Source: an uncultured Porphyromonadaceae bacterium
GTDB taxonomy: Bacteria > Bacteroidota > Bacteroidia > Bacteroidales > Muribaculaceae
NCBI GenBank assembly: GCA_900540205.1
Contig: UQER01000025.1
Location: 1-40,407 of the forward strand
Length of the DNA stretch: 40,407 bases
Direction: 5' to 3'
Below are positions 16,772-25,700 of this stretch, in pieces (positions within the stretch are counted from its first letter, which is position 1; each line of letters begins with the position of its first letter). The translations under genes and the position numbers were made by a program. Under the pieces are notes generated by a model. It was given only the letters and a program-made list of their open reading frames with translations. It was not told the DNA's origin and searched no databases.

Positions 16772-17815
16772 ATGAAAAAAAGCACTTTAGCCGATGTGGC
16801 CCGTCTCACAGGGCTGTCTATCACCACCATATCGCGTGTGCTCAACGGCAAATCCGAAGAGTGCCGCATCAGCAAAGCCTCGCAGGATATAGTATATCAG
16901 GCGATTAGGGAGCTTGATTATCGTCCTAACCATGCTGCGCAAAGTTTGCGCAGTTCTTCCACCCATACCATAGGTCTGCTGATTCCGCGCATAGAGAACC
17001 CGTTTTTTGCAAATATTGCCAGTATTATAATACAGGAATCGAACAAATACACCTATCCTGTGATGGTGATTGATACCTGTGAAAACCCCTTTGACGAGGA
17101 TCGCGCGCTCGACACGCTCATGGCGCGCAACGTCGACGGCATCATTATGGCGCCGTGTTCCGACAATCCGGCACGCATCCGTCAGGTGGCCGAGCAGATT
17201 CCGGTGGTGCTGATAGACCGTTACTACGAAAGCGAGACCGGCGATGCGCCGCTCCCATATGTGGCAACCGACAACTACCGAGGAGCCTTCGAGGCCACAC
17301 GGCTGCTGATTCAGAACGGTCACCATAATATATTGTGCATACAGGGTTCGCCGCTGTCGATCACGTCGCGCAAACGCGTCATGGGCTACTGCGACGCCAT
17401 GACACAGGCAGGGCTGCAGGCCAACATCAATGTGCGCGGCAACGACTTCTCTACCCAGAACGGCTATATAGAGACCAAGCTCGCCCTGATGTCGGGCAAT
17501 CCCGTGTCGGCCATTTTCGCCCTGTCGTCGACCATCCTGCTGGGCGCAATGAAAGCCGTGCAGGAACAGCATCTGGCCGTACCGGCCGATGTGTCGATGA
17601 TTTCGTTCGACAACAACCTTTTCCTCGACTATCTTAATCCCCCCATCACGCGCGTGTGCCAGCCCGTGGAATACATAGGCATAGTGGCCGTGAAGATGCT
17701 GATGGACTCCATCCTCGGCAAGGAGATTTCGCAGCCCGCCATCCTCCTCCCTCCCACCATGACCTACGGCCACTCCGTCCGCGGCCCCCAGCCCACCCTG
17801 CCGGTGCTCACTTGA
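16772..17815 (+). CDS. LacI-family transcriptional regulator of the ribose-type operon
   Basis: A 347-aa repressor-type protein. The N-terminal helix-turn-helix (about 3-24: TLADVARLTGLSITTISRVLNG) and hinge helix (about 50-60, HAAQSLR) are typical of LacI/GalR. Residues about 62-340 form a periplasmic-binding-protein-like sensor domain (IGLLIPRIENPFF, DGIIMAPCS, DNYRGAFEATRLLIQNGH). It faces the ribokinase operon across a 248-bp divergent region that holds one strong palindromic site. The natural effector is probably ribose or a ribose phosphate. Bacteroides ribose loci that I recall use a different dedicated regulator, so LacI control here would be a local solution. It overlaps the convergent AraC-type gene by 8 bp at the 3' end. 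Confidence 0.92.
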   Translation: MKKSTLADVARLTGLSITTISRVLNGKSEECRISKASQDIVYQAIRELDYRPNHAAQSLRSSSTHTIGLLIPRIENPFFANIASIIIQESNKYTYPVMVIDTCENPFDEDRALDTLMARNVDGIIMAPCSDNPARIRQVAEQIPVVLIDRYYESETGDAPLPYVATDNYRGAFEATRLLIQNGHHNILCIQGSPLSITSRKRVMGYCDAMTQAGLQANINVRGNDFSTQNGYIETKLALMSGNPVSAIFALSSTILLGAMKAVQEQHLAVPADVSMISFDNNLFLDYLNPPITRVCQPVEYIGIVAVKMLMDSILGKEISQPAILLPPTMTYGHSVRGPQPTLPVLT

Positions 17816-18677
17816 GAGGTGGGGTGTTGAAGGAGGCGCGATACTGCCTGGGGGTCATGCGGCACTCCTGCCGGAATATTCGTGAAAAGTATGAAAAGTC
17901 GCTGTAGCCCAGCGATGCGGCGATGTCCTTCACCGGAAGTGAGGTGGAGGCAAGCTGCAGGCGTGCCTTGAGCATTTTGCGTCCGGTGATGTAGCGTATG
18001 GGCGTGCATCCCACTTCGTGGCAGAACATGCGGATGAAGTGGTCGCGCGAAAGATTGGCAGCGCCGGCAAGCTCGCTGAGCGAGATGGTTTCGCCCAGGT
18101 TGCTGTCGATGAAGCGCAGGGCGTTGCGTATGCGCTCGTCCGACGATTCGTAGCGTGGATGGGCCAGGCGCACGAACCGCGACAGCAGCTGGTAGATGAT
18201 GCCCAGCGACTCCATGCGCTCGTGCAGGGGGCGCTCGCGGTTAAGCCGAACGCATTCAATCAGAGAGTTGCGGTTGTCGTAGATTCTGGGGTCGGGGGTG
18301 CGCAGGCGCATGGATTCATTGTGCTCGCATATGGTGCGGAACAGGTGGAGGTCATGGTCTGTACCTTCTATCTCTACCGGAAATTCCAGGTCGGCGAGCA
18401 CTCCGGGGCCGTCGGAATCCTCGTAAATGTGGATGTAGTAGTGGTCGAAACGGCCCGTACATATGTCGGTGTGCTGCATGAATGCGGGCACTATGTACAT
18501 GCGTCCGGGTGTGAGGGTGTATGTGCCGGAGGGGAACCGGAGCGATGCGGTGCCGGCGGTTACGTAGTACAGACGGGTGAACGGGCTGCTGACATCCTTG
18601 AAGTTCCAGTCGGCATTGTGGGTGGCATGCCCTACGTTGAGCGTGAGCAGCTGAGGGAGTCGGGTGAGTCGGTTCAT
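17808..18677 (-). CDS. AraC-family transcriptional regulator
   Basis: A 289-aa regulator with an N-terminal cupin-like sensor domain (about 15-150, including FPSGTYTLTPGRMYIVPAF) and a C-terminal double helix-turn-helix (about 188-285). The latter has LSRDHFIRMFCHEVGCTPIRY and the second helix IAASLGYSDFSYFSRIFRQ. Transcribed divergently from the L-galactose-type operon 217 bp away, it most likely activates that operon in response to its sugar. Its own promoter has a perfect -7 element at 18,761-18,768. Its 3' end runs into the LacI-family gene (8-bp convergent overlap with no terminator between). Family is certain; target and effector are inferred from position. Confidence 0.9.
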   Translation of the reverse strand: MNRLTRLPQLLTLNVGHATHNADWNFKDVSSPFTRLYYVTAGTASLRFPSGTYTLTPGRMYIVPAFMQHTDICTGRFDHYYIHIYEDSDGPGVLADLEFPVEIEGTDHDLHLFRTICEHNESMRLRTPDPRIYDNRNSLIECVRLNRERPLHERMESLGIIYQLLSRFVRLAHPRYESSDERIRNALRFIDSNLGETISLSELAGAANLSRDHFIRMFCHEVGCTPIRYITGRKMLKARLQLASTSLPVKDIAASLGYSDFSYFSRIFRQECRMTPRQYRASFNTPPLK

Positions 18678-18760
18678 AATGCTGATATTGCGGTAGGACC
18701 CGTAAGGTGGGATGTGGTGGTGATATGGGATTGCAAGTTAGTGCATTCATGTGACAAAAA

Positions 18761-18768
18761 CAAATTTA
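18761..18768 (-). promoter_or_regulatory. -7 element of the AraC-type regulator gene
   Basis: The minus strand reads TAAATTTG, an exact TAnnTTTG match, 84 bp before the regulator's start codon. No TTTG occurs at the ideal -33 distance, which would fit a weak or activator-dependent promoter. Confidence 0.55.
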
Positions 18769-18838
18769 AAAAAGCCGGGATGTCGATATTATCCTATTGA
18801 AACCCGAAAATCTGACAATGATTTAGGCGGATAAAACC

Positions 18839-18846
18839 GACATTTG
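18839..18846 (+). promoter_or_regulatory. Possible -7 element of the L-galactose-type operon
   Basis: GACATTTG on the plus strand matches seven of eight positions of TAnnTTTG, 49 bp before the first start codon. There is no good -33 element, consistent with dependence on the divergently encoded AraC-type activator. Weak evidence on its own. Confidence 0.35.
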
Positions 18847-18894
18847 CACTCATAATATTCTTCTTACCTTACCTGAAAAACAGAGACAGCAATC

Positions 18895-19827
18895 ATGGAG
18901 TATAGAGAAATCGGCCGCACGGGGATGAAAGTGTCGGCTTTGAGTTTCGGCGCGTCGTCGCTCGGCAGTGTGTTCCGCGACACAAAGGAGAGCGAGGCGA
19001 TTGCCGCAGTGCACGCCGCCGTGGAGATGGGGATGAATTTCATCGATGTATCCCCCTACTACGGGCATTACAAGGCTGAGACCGTGCTGGGAAAGGCCCT
19101 GAGAGAGATTCCGCGCGACAGATATTACCTGTCGACCAAGGTGGGCCGCTACGGCAAGGACGGGGTGAACACATGGGATTATTCTGGCCGTCGTGCCACC
19201 GAAAGCGTGTATGAAAGCATGGAGCGGCTCGGGGTGGATTATATCGACCTTATAAATGTGCATGACATTGAGTTCGCCGACCTGCATCAGGTGGTGGAGG
19301 AGACTCTGCCTGCGCTGGTGGAACTGCGTGAAAAGGGTGTTGTGGGTCATGTGGGTATCACCGACCTGCAGCTTGAGAATCTGCAGTGGGTGGTTGACCA
19401 TGCGGCTTCGGGCATGGTGGAAAGTATCCTGAATTTCTGCCATTTCACCCTGAACGACGATAAATTGCTCGATTTCCTCGATTATTTCGAGGAGCGGGGC
19501 ATCGGGGTGATAAATGCGTCGCCGCTTTCGATGGGGCTGTTGTCGCAGCGGGGTGTGCCTTCATGGCACCCGGCGCCGGCATCTTTGGTGGAGGCATGCC
19601 GCCGGGCAGTGGAGCACTGCAGCGCCAAAGGCTATCCCATAGAGAAGCTCGCCATGCAGTTCTCGGTGTCGGAACCCCGCATAGCCACCACGTTGTTCAG
19701 TTCGGCCAATCCGGCGAATGTGGCAAAAAATATTGCCTTCGTCGGCGAGCAGCCCGATATGGAACTGGTGAACGAAGTGAAGCGTATAATCGGCGACCAG
19801 CAGCGGGTGAGCTGGGCCAATTCCTGA
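18895..19827 (+). CDS. Aldo-keto reductase, probable L-galactose (L-fucose) 1-dehydrogenase
   Basis: A 310-aa aldo-keto reductase with the catalytic tetrad Asp51, Tyr56 (DVSPYYG), Lys82 (STKVGR) and His123 (NVHDIEF). The sequence closely resembles plant L-galactose dehydrogenase and bacterial D-threo-aldose/L-fucose dehydrogenases: the opening GRTGMKVSALSFGASSLG, the VHDIEFADLHQ segment and INASPLSMGLL are shared. It would oxidise L-galactose or L-fucose at C1 to the aldonolactone using NAD(P). The following gene encodes the matching lactonase, 5 bp downstream. Later genes fit L-galactose better than L-fucose. As I recall, an equivalent enzyme was characterised as L-galactose dehydrogenase in Bacteroides vulgatus. 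Confidence 0.85.
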   Translation: MEYREIGRTGMKVSALSFGASSLGSVFRDTKESEAIAAVHAAVEMGMNFIDVSPYYGHYKAETVLGKALREIPRDRYYLSTKVGRYGKDGVNTWDYSGRRATESVYESMERLGVDYIDLINVHDIEFADLHQVVEETLPALVELREKGVVGHVGITDLQLENLQWVVDHAASGMVESILNFCHFTLNDDKLLDFLDYFEERGIGVINASPLSMGLLSQRGVPSWHPAPASLVEACRRAVEHCSAKGYPIEKLAMQFSVSEPRIATTLFSSANPANVAKNIAFVGEQPDMELVNEVKRIIGDQQRVSWANS

Positions 19828-19832
19828 CGAGT

Positions 19833-20759
19833 ATGGAAGATTTCAGGATAATTGACGCCCATGCTCACCTGTGGCTGCGTCAGGACACGATGGTGAACAA
19901 TATGCCTGTGCGCACTACTACGAACGGCCGGTCGTGGTTCATGGACGAAGAACGGCAGATGTTGCCGCCGTTCATGATCGACGGCAAGAATTCGGCCGAG
20001 GTGTTCCTGTCGAACATGGACTATGCGCAGGTGTCGGCGGCCGTGATCACTCAGGAGTTTATCGACGGCGACCAGAACGATTACCTTGAGGAGGTGGCGC
20101 GCAGGTTTCCCGACCGATTCTTCGTGTGCGGATTTTGCGACGTGCGCCGTCCGGGGTTCATGGAGCAGGCGCGCAGTCTGCATGCACGCGGATTCAAGGC
20201 CATAGCGGTGCCTGCCCACCGGTTGTTTCTGCCAGAAGGGCGTGTGTGGCTCACTTCCGGCGAAATGATGGAGATGTTCCGCTTCATGGAACGCGAGGGG
20301 ATGATACTGTCGATAGCGCTTGCCGACGGCGCCACACAGGTGGCCGAGATGGAAGAGGTGATTGCCGAATGTCCGCGCCTGAAAGTGGCGATAGCCCATT
20401 TCGGGATGGTCACTACCGAGGGTTGGCTCGAGCAGATAAAGCTTGCCCGCCATCCGGAGGTGATGGTGGAGTCGGGCGGCATCACATGGCTTTTCAATTC
20501 GGAGTTCTATCCGTTCCGAGGTGCAGTGAAAGCCATAAGGACAGCTGCCGACACCGTCGGTGCCGAAAAACTCATGTGGGGCTCGGACTATCCGCGCACC
20601 ATCACGGCCATAACCTACCGCATGTCGTATGACTTCGTGCTGAAATCCGAAGAGCTCACGCCTGAATTCAAGGCTGCTTTCCTTGGTGAAAATGCCAAAC
20701 GTTTTTACGGCTTCGGGGAGCTTGTGAAGCTTCCTTATATTAAAAATATGTCGGAATAG
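19833..20759 (+). CDS. Amidohydrolase-family sugar lactonase, probable L-galactono-1,5-lactonase
   Basis: A 308-aa amidohydrolase-2 family (COG3618-like) TIM barrel. Metal-site residues are His10 and His12 (DAHAHLW), His189 (IAHFG) and Asp252 (WGSDYPRT). COG3618 members hydrolyse sugar lactones such as L-fucono- and L-galactono-lactone. The preceding dehydrogenase would supply exactly this product. The start at 19833 is chosen because it is the first ATG after the upstream stop and places the HxH motif at the usual N-terminal position. The open frame extends further upstream, but only inside the dehydrogenase gene. The product would be L-galactonate (or L-fuconate) in the cytoplasm. Confidence 0.85.
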   Translation: MEDFRIIDAHAHLWLRQDTMVNNMPVRTTTNGRSWFMDEERQMLPPFMIDGKNSAEVFLSNMDYAQVSAAVITQEFIDGDQNDYLEEVARRFPDRFFVCGFCDVRRPGFMEQARSLHARGFKAIAVPAHRLFLPEGRVWLTSGEMMEMFRFMEREGMILSIALADGATQVAEMEEVIAECPRLKVAIAHFGMVTTEGWLEQIKLARHPEVMVESGGITWLFNSEFYPFRGAVKAIRTAADTVGAEKLMWGSDYPRTITAITYRMSYDFVLKSEELTPEFKAAFLGENAKRFYGFGELVKLPYIKNMSE

Positions 20760-20791
20760 TCCGGCGATTTACCTGAAAAGCTGATACCGCA

Positions 20792-22036
20792 ATGCAAAAC
20801 AAGAACCGCTATTTAGTGCCGCTGGCGCTTGTGTTCTGCCTGTTCTTCCTGTGGGCGATAAGCGCCAATCTGCTCCCGACCATGATCCGTCAGCTGATGA
20901 AAACGTGCGAGCTGACACCGTTCGAGGCCTCGTTCACCGAGTCGGCCTACTGGCTTGCCTACTTCATATGCCCCATTCCGATAGCCATGTTCATGAAGCG
21001 CTACACCTACAAGGGTGGCATCGTGTTCGGGCTGCTGACGGCTGCTGCGGGGGCGCTGCTGTTCTTCCCGGCTGCCATGATAAAGGAATACTGGTTCTAT
21101 CTTTGTGTGTTCTTCGTGATTGCCACGGGGATGTGTTTCCTGGAGACGGCTGCCAATCCTTATGTCACGGCGTTGGGCAATCCGGACACGGCATCGCGCA
21201 GGCTGAATCTGGCACAGTCGTTCAACGGTCTGGGTGCGTTTGTGGCGGCCATGTTCCTCAGCAAGCTGATTCTGAGCGGGCAGGCCTATACACGCGAGAC
21301 CCTTCCGGCTGATTATGCCGGCGGTTGGGACGCTTATGTGAATGCCGAGACCGAACTGATGAAAACGCCGTATGCCGCACTTGCCATACTGCTGATTGTG
21401 ATAGCCGTGATTTTCATCTTCTCGCGCTTGCCGCGCATTGCCGATGAGGAATCGACTGCCGGGAAGCTCATAAACTTCGGAGTGCTCAAACGCAGGCATC
21501 TGCGATGGGGCGTTGTAGCCCAGTTTTTCTACAACGGAGGGCAGACGGCCATCAACAGCCTGTTTCTCGTGTACTGCTGCACGTATGTGGGGATAAGCGA
21601 GTCGACGGCCACCACATTCTTCGGCTTATACATGCTTGCATTTCTTCTGGGGCGATGGATCGGCACGCTGCTCATGGGGCGTTTCCGTCCGCACAACATG
21701 CTCACGTTCTATGCCGTGGCCAACATTGTGCTGTGCGCAGTGGTGGTTGCGTGCGGCGGAATGACCGGACTCTATGCCATGATAGGCATCTCGTTCTTCA
21801 TGTCGATAATGTATCCCACACAGTTCTCGCTGGCAATCCGTGACCTTGGTCAGGACACCAAAAGCGGTTCAGCCTTTCTGGTTATGGCCATAGTGGGAAA
21901 CGCCTGTCTACCGCAGCTCACGGCCTACGTTATGACGCATAATCCGGCATGGTATTATGTGGCATATGCCATCCCCCTGCTGAGTTTTGCGGTCTGTGCC
22001 TACTATGGCTGGCGCGGCTACCGCGTGCGGGATTAA
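20792..22036 (+). CDS. FucP-like MFS sugar:proton symporter
   Basis: The 414-aa protein has about twelve transmembrane helices and resembles the L-fucose:H+ symporter family. It has the N-terminal FLWAISANLLPTMIRQLMK helix, ETAANPYVTALGNPDTASRRLNLAQSFNGLGAF (about 112-145) and FFMSIMYPTQFSLAI near residue 330. The NLAQSFNGLGAF motif is characteristic of FucP/NagP/glucose-galactose porters in Bacteroidetes. L-fucose is 6-deoxy-L-galactose, so a FucP-like protein is a sensible L-galactose importer. It sits between the lactonase and the glycosidases in the operon (32-bp gap on each side). Substrate inferred from context. Confidence 0.85.
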   Translation: MQNKNRYLVPLALVFCLFFLWAISANLLPTMIRQLMKTCELTPFEASFTESAYWLAYFICPIPIAMFMKRYTYKGGIVFGLLTAAAGALLFFPAAMIKEYWFYLCVFFVIATGMCFLETAANPYVTALGNPDTASRRLNLAQSFNGLGAFVAAMFLSKLILSGQAYTRETLPADYAGGWDAYVNAETELMKTPYAALAILLIVIAVIFIFSRLPRIADEESTAGKLINFGVLKRRHLRWGVVAQFFYNGGQTAINSLFLVYCCTYVGISESTATTFFGLYMLAFLLGRWIGTLLMGRFRPHNMLTFYAVANIVLCAVVVACGGMTGLYAMIGISFFMSIMYPTQFSLAIRDLGQDTKSGSAFLVMAIVGNACLPQLTAYVMTHNPAWYYVAYAIPLLSFAVCAYYGWRGYRVRD

Positions 22037-22068
22037 TGCCTTGTTTAAATTTTGACTACTTATTACAT

Positions 22069-23847
22069 ATGAGAATGAAATTGTTGTCAAGATATTGCAT
22101 CCCGGCTCTTTTGTCGGGACTGTCAATGACTGTTATCGGTCAGAATGTATTGAAGGATGGTGAGATGCCTGTATTGCCGGCATTTCCTGACATCCCGGAA
22201 AAGATGCCTGTGGGGAGTGTGAAACTTGGTGACAGCGAAACCTTTGATGAGGTGCAGCTTGACATTCCCATTACCGACGGCCCGTTCAAGGCCGACTGGG
22301 CTTCGATAGAAAGCAACTGTCAGGGCGAGGCCGAGTGGCTCAGAGAGGCCAAGGTGGGCTTCTGGGTGCATTTCGGGCCGCAGGCTGCCGGAGAGAGCGG
22401 CGACTGGTATGCCCGTAACCTGTATAAAGAGCAGGATAACCATTTGGCGAACAGAAACCATGTGGAGCGGTACGGGCATCCGTCGGAAGTGGGATACAAG
22501 GATGTGCTTAACACCTGGAATCCCGACAAACTTGATCCGGAATATCTAACCAGACTTTATCAGAAGGCCGGTGCCCGTTTTCTCATGATACAGGGAGTGC
22601 ATCACGATAATTATGATCTGTGGAATTCACAGTATCATCCGTGGAACTCGGTCAACATCGGGCCGAAACGAGACTTGTTGCGCGAATGGGTGGATGCCTG
22701 CCGTAAAAACAACATGCATTATGGAGTGACGTTCCATCACGAATATACATGGTGGTGGTGGCAGACGGCCTTCGGCTCTGATGCCGATGGGAGCCGCAGG
22801 GGCGTGCCTTACGACGGTAACCTGACGCTTGAGGACGGCAAGGGCAAATGGTGGGAAGGCTATGACCCGCGTCTGCTCTACGGCATTGACCTGCGTGAAT
22901 ACGAGACCGTGGACGAACGGGCGCATTCGCCATGGTCGCCGCCGGATGCGGGCATTTTTCACCGGCATCTGGACTACTGCAAATGGTATGCCACTCAATG
23001 GGCATTGCGCATAATGGATGTCGTGGCCAATTATGAACCCAATTTCATTTACACCGACGGCACGGTGCAAGGTCCTTTCACCGGTAATGGCACCGGAACA
23101 GGGTACAAATGCAACGCCATGCAGACGGTGATTGCCGATTTTTATAACCGCCAGTTGCGTAAACATGGCAAAGTGGATGCGTTCAGCATCATCAAGTTCC
23201 GGAGTCCGACAAAAGGTGTGGTCAATACAGCCGAATTCGATTTCCCTGACACAATCAACGTTTCGCAGCCTTGGATCAGGGAGGCTCCTGTGGGCGACTG
23301 GTTCTTTGCACCCGGCTTCGTTTACGATGCTGGCAGCGTGGTGCGTTTCATAATCGAGGCCGTAAGCCGAGACGGGAATGCCGCGCTTAACATTCCCATG
23401 CGCCCGGACGGGAGTATCGAAGACGAATGCGTGACGATGCTTGAAGCGCTGGGCGACTGGATGAAAATCAACGGCGAGGCTGTGTATGGCAGCAAGGCGT
23501 GGGTGACTCCCGGAGAGGGAGAGATGCACGATGGCCGTTTGAAGAAACTCCCCGGAGGAGGGCTTGGCCGACATCACCGGGACTTTAAGTTTGATGCGCG
23601 GGACATACGGTTCACCGTTGGCAAGAATGGTGCGAACTATGCTTTCTGCATGAATGTACCCGAGGACAATCAGGTGATACGCATAAAGTCGATGGGGCGG
23701 CAGGCAAACCATCCTGACAGCATAAAAGGCGTGTCGTTGCTGGGATACCGGGGCAAATTGAAATGGCGGCAGACAGACGAAGCGCTTGAGGTGGTTTTCC
23801 CTGAGGATGCAGACCTCCGGCTGGCAGTCGTTTTCCGTGTGGAATGA
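22069..23847 (+). CDS. GH29 alpha-L-fucosidase/alpha-L-galactosidase
   Basis: A 592-aa exported glycosidase; residues 1-25 are a signal peptide (ending VIGQ). The GH29 fold shows AKVGFWVHFGPQ (94-105), the substrate-binding GVHHDNYDLW (176-185), PKRDLL (199-204), the nucleophile Asp330 in NFIYTDG and the late motif SRDGNAALNIPMRPDG (about 455-470). A beta-sandwich follows. GH29 enzymes remove alpha-L-fucose; some also cleave alpha-L-galactose, which differs only by a C6 hydroxyl. With a downstream L-galactose route in the same operon, the second activity is the more attractive prediction. ATG at 22075 is an alternative start two codons in. Confidence 0.85.
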   Translation: MRMKLLSRYCIPALLSGLSMTVIGQNVLKDGEMPVLPAFPDIPEKMPVGSVKLGDSETFDEVQLDIPITDGPFKADWASIESNCQGEAEWLREAKVGFWVHFGPQAAGESGDWYARNLYKEQDNHLANRNHVERYGHPSEVGYKDVLNTWNPDKLDPEYLTRLYQKAGARFLMIQGVHHDNYDLWNSQYHPWNSVNIGPKRDLLREWVDACRKNNMHYGVTFHHEYTWWWWQTAFGSDADGSRRGVPYDGNLTLEDGKGKWWEGYDPRLLYGIDLREYETVDERAHSPWSPPDAGIFHRHLDYCKWYATQWALRIMDVVANYEPNFIYTDGTVQGPFTGNGTGTGYKCNAMQTVIADFYNRQLRKHGKVDAFSIIKFRSPTKGVVNTAEFDFPDTINVSQPWIREAPVGDWFFAPGFVYDAGSVVRFIIEAVSRDGNAALNIPMRPDGSIEDECVTMLEALGDWMKINGEAVYGSKAWVTPGEGEMHDGRLKKLPGGGLGRHHRDFKFDARDIRFTVGKNGANYAFCMNVPEDNQVIRIKSMGRQANHPDSIKGVSLLGYRGKLKWRQTDEALEVVFPEDADLRLAVVFRVE

Positions 23848-23902
23848 GGGAGATATATACCGCAAAATCAACGGGACATAATCATACATACCACATAACA
23901 CC

Positions 23903-25681
23903 ATGTTACAAAATACAATTTGCAGAATCCTGACAGCTATATTTATAGTGCTGGCTACGGCCGAGGTGTCGGCATATACTTCGCCTGACGGGAAAATCAG
24001 TGCCGATGTCGAGCCAGGAACCGGAATCGTGATAAAATACAGAGCGGACGGACGTGATATCAGACTGCTGACACTGCTCGTCGGGCCGGTGGCAGAGGCA
24101 GACACTTCCGGACCTTATGCTGTGGATTACACTATGGTTGCCGGTAAGCGCCGCCATTGTGTGAACCGGTACAACAGTGCCGATTTCCGGTGTGCCGACG
24201 GCAAGGAGCTTTCCATGCGTCTGTACAACGACGGGGTGGCATGGAAATACAGCGGAGAATCGGCGGTTAGCGTGCATCCCGAGCACTGGTGGCTGCAGAA
24301 GTGGGTGGACTGCTATGAAGGATATTTTGAAAAGGACGTTGTTCATGCAGCAGGCTCACGTTGGGGCTATCCGGCGTTGTTCGAATATGGCCACGGCGTT
24401 TTTGCCCTGCTTACGGAATCCGGCATTGAGCCGGAATCGGCGGCTGCGAGCCTGCATGCCACCGGCAGCCGGGGTGAATTCCTGATAAAGCCTGACGGCG
24501 AAGGTGAATCCGGATGGCAGACGCTGATAGCAGGGAGCCTCGGAGATGTTGTGGAATCGACTCTGGTCACCGACAATTCCGCACCGTCGGTGCTCACTGA
24601 CACCTCGTGGATACATCCCGGTGTGGCTTCGTGGGTCTACTGGGCCTACAATCACGGTTCGAGCGATTACACGATAGTGAAACGCTACATTGATTTCGCC
24701 GCCGACCTCGGGTTGCCGTATGTGATGATCGATGCGGAATGGGACGAGATGGGCAATGGCAAAACCGTGGAGGATGCCATCGGGTATGCCTGCTCGCGCG
24801 GGATAAAACCGATGATATGGTACAACTCGTCGGTAGGATGGACCGACGGGGCACCCGGCCCGAAATTCAGGCTTAATGACCCTGAAAAGCGCGAACGCGA
24901 ATTTGCATGGTGCGAGAGGCTGGGGGTAAGCGGAGTAAAGATTGATTTCTTTTCAGGCGACACCAATGAGAACATAGCCTATATGGCGGAGCTTCTTGAA
25001 TGCGCGGCCCGGCATAAACTGCTGGTCAATTTCCACGGGGCAACATTGCCGCGCGGCTGGCAGCGCACTTATCCCAATCTGATCACCACCGAGGCGGTTT
25101 ATGGCGCGGAGTGGTATAACAATGTACCCACGTTTACGGCCAAGGCTGCCGCCCACAATGCCACGCTTCCCTTTACGCGCAACGTGGTAGGACCGATGGA
25201 TTATACGCCCTGCGCATTTTCCGATTCGCAGCATCCGCACATCACCACCCATGCGCACGAACTGGCGCTCACCGTTCTTTTCGAGTCGGGCATACAGCAT
25301 ATCGCCGACCGTCCTGAAAGCATAATGGCGCAGCCAGCCGAAGTGCGGGAGTTCCTGTCGGCCCTTCCGGCAGCATGGGACAATACATGGCTGCTGGGCG
25401 GCTATCCGGGTGAGTATGTTGTATTGGCCCGTGAAAAAGATGGGTGGCTGTACATAGCAGGTGTGAACGGCACGGATTCTTCGCGGAATATTAGCCTGGG
25501 AAAAGTTGCGGTGGAGGTTTCGGAACAGTCGGGGCCGGCCACATTGTTTGCCGACGCAGAAAACGGCAACGGACATAAATGGGAAATATCCATCCTTGAC
25601 CGTCTGCCGGAGTCTCTGACGGTGCAGCCGCGCGGAGGCTTTGTGATAAAGATGCAAAAAAAGCAATTGACAAACAGATAA
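23903..25681 (+). CDS. GH97 glycoside hydrolase, retaining type
   Basis: A 592-aa exported enzyme (signal peptide 1-24, ending VSAY) with the GH97 architecture: N-terminal beta-sandwich (about 25-235), catalytic TIM barrel (WVYWAYN and YIDFAADLGLPYVMIDAEW, 244-280) and C-terminal sheet (LLGGYPGEYVVLARE). The barrel carries GVKIDFFSGD with Asp348 in the place of the retaining-type nucleophile, and Glu397/Glu403 (TTEAVYGAE) as acid/base candidates. This is the pattern of the alpha-galactosidase-like GH97 branch rather than the inverting SusB branch. It is somewhat shorter than typical GH97 enzymes, mainly in the N-terminal domain. It probably removes a second sugar, possibly alpha-D-galactose or beta-L-arabinopyranose, from the same glycan as the GH29 enzyme. 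Confidence 0.85.
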   Translation: MLQNTICRILTAIFIVLATAEVSAYTSPDGKISADVEPGTGIVIKYRADGRDIRLLTLLVGPVAEADTSGPYAVDYTMVAGKRRHCVNRYNSADFRCADGKELSMRLYNDGVAWKYSGESAVSVHPEHWWLQKWVDCYEGYFEKDVVHAAGSRWGYPALFEYGHGVFALLTESGIEPESAAASLHATGSRGEFLIKPDGEGESGWQTLIAGSLGDVVESTLVTDNSAPSVLTDTSWIHPGVASWVYWAYNHGSSDYTIVKRYIDFAADLGLPYVMIDAEWDEMGNGKTVEDAIGYACSRGIKPMIWYNSSVGWTDGAPGPKFRLNDPEKREREFAWCERLGVSGVKIDFFSGDTNENIAYMAELLECAARHKLLVNFHGATLPRGWQRTYPNLITTEAVYGAEWYNNVPTFTAKAAAHNATLPFTRNVVGPMDYTPCAFSDSQHPHITTHAHELALTVLFESGIQHIADRPESIMAQPAEVREFLSALPAAWDNTWLLGGYPGEYVVLAREKDGWLYIAGVNGTDSSRNISLGKVAVEVSEQSGPATLFADAENGNGHKWEISILDRLPESLTVQPRGGFVIKMQKKQLTNR

Positions 25682-25700
25682 ATAAAATTATTAAGGAGAT

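Noticed and set aside
16787..17773. Minus-strand open frame (328 codons) covering the LacI-family gene
   Set aside because: The plus-strand frame has clear HTH and sensor motifs; the antisense frame has a His/Arg-rich composition without motifs.
22627..24105. Long minus-strand open frame (492 codons) across the GH29-GH97 boundary
   Set aside because: It is antisense to two well-supported glycosidase genes, spans their intergenic gap and has no recognisable domain; a consequence of G+C-rich codon use.
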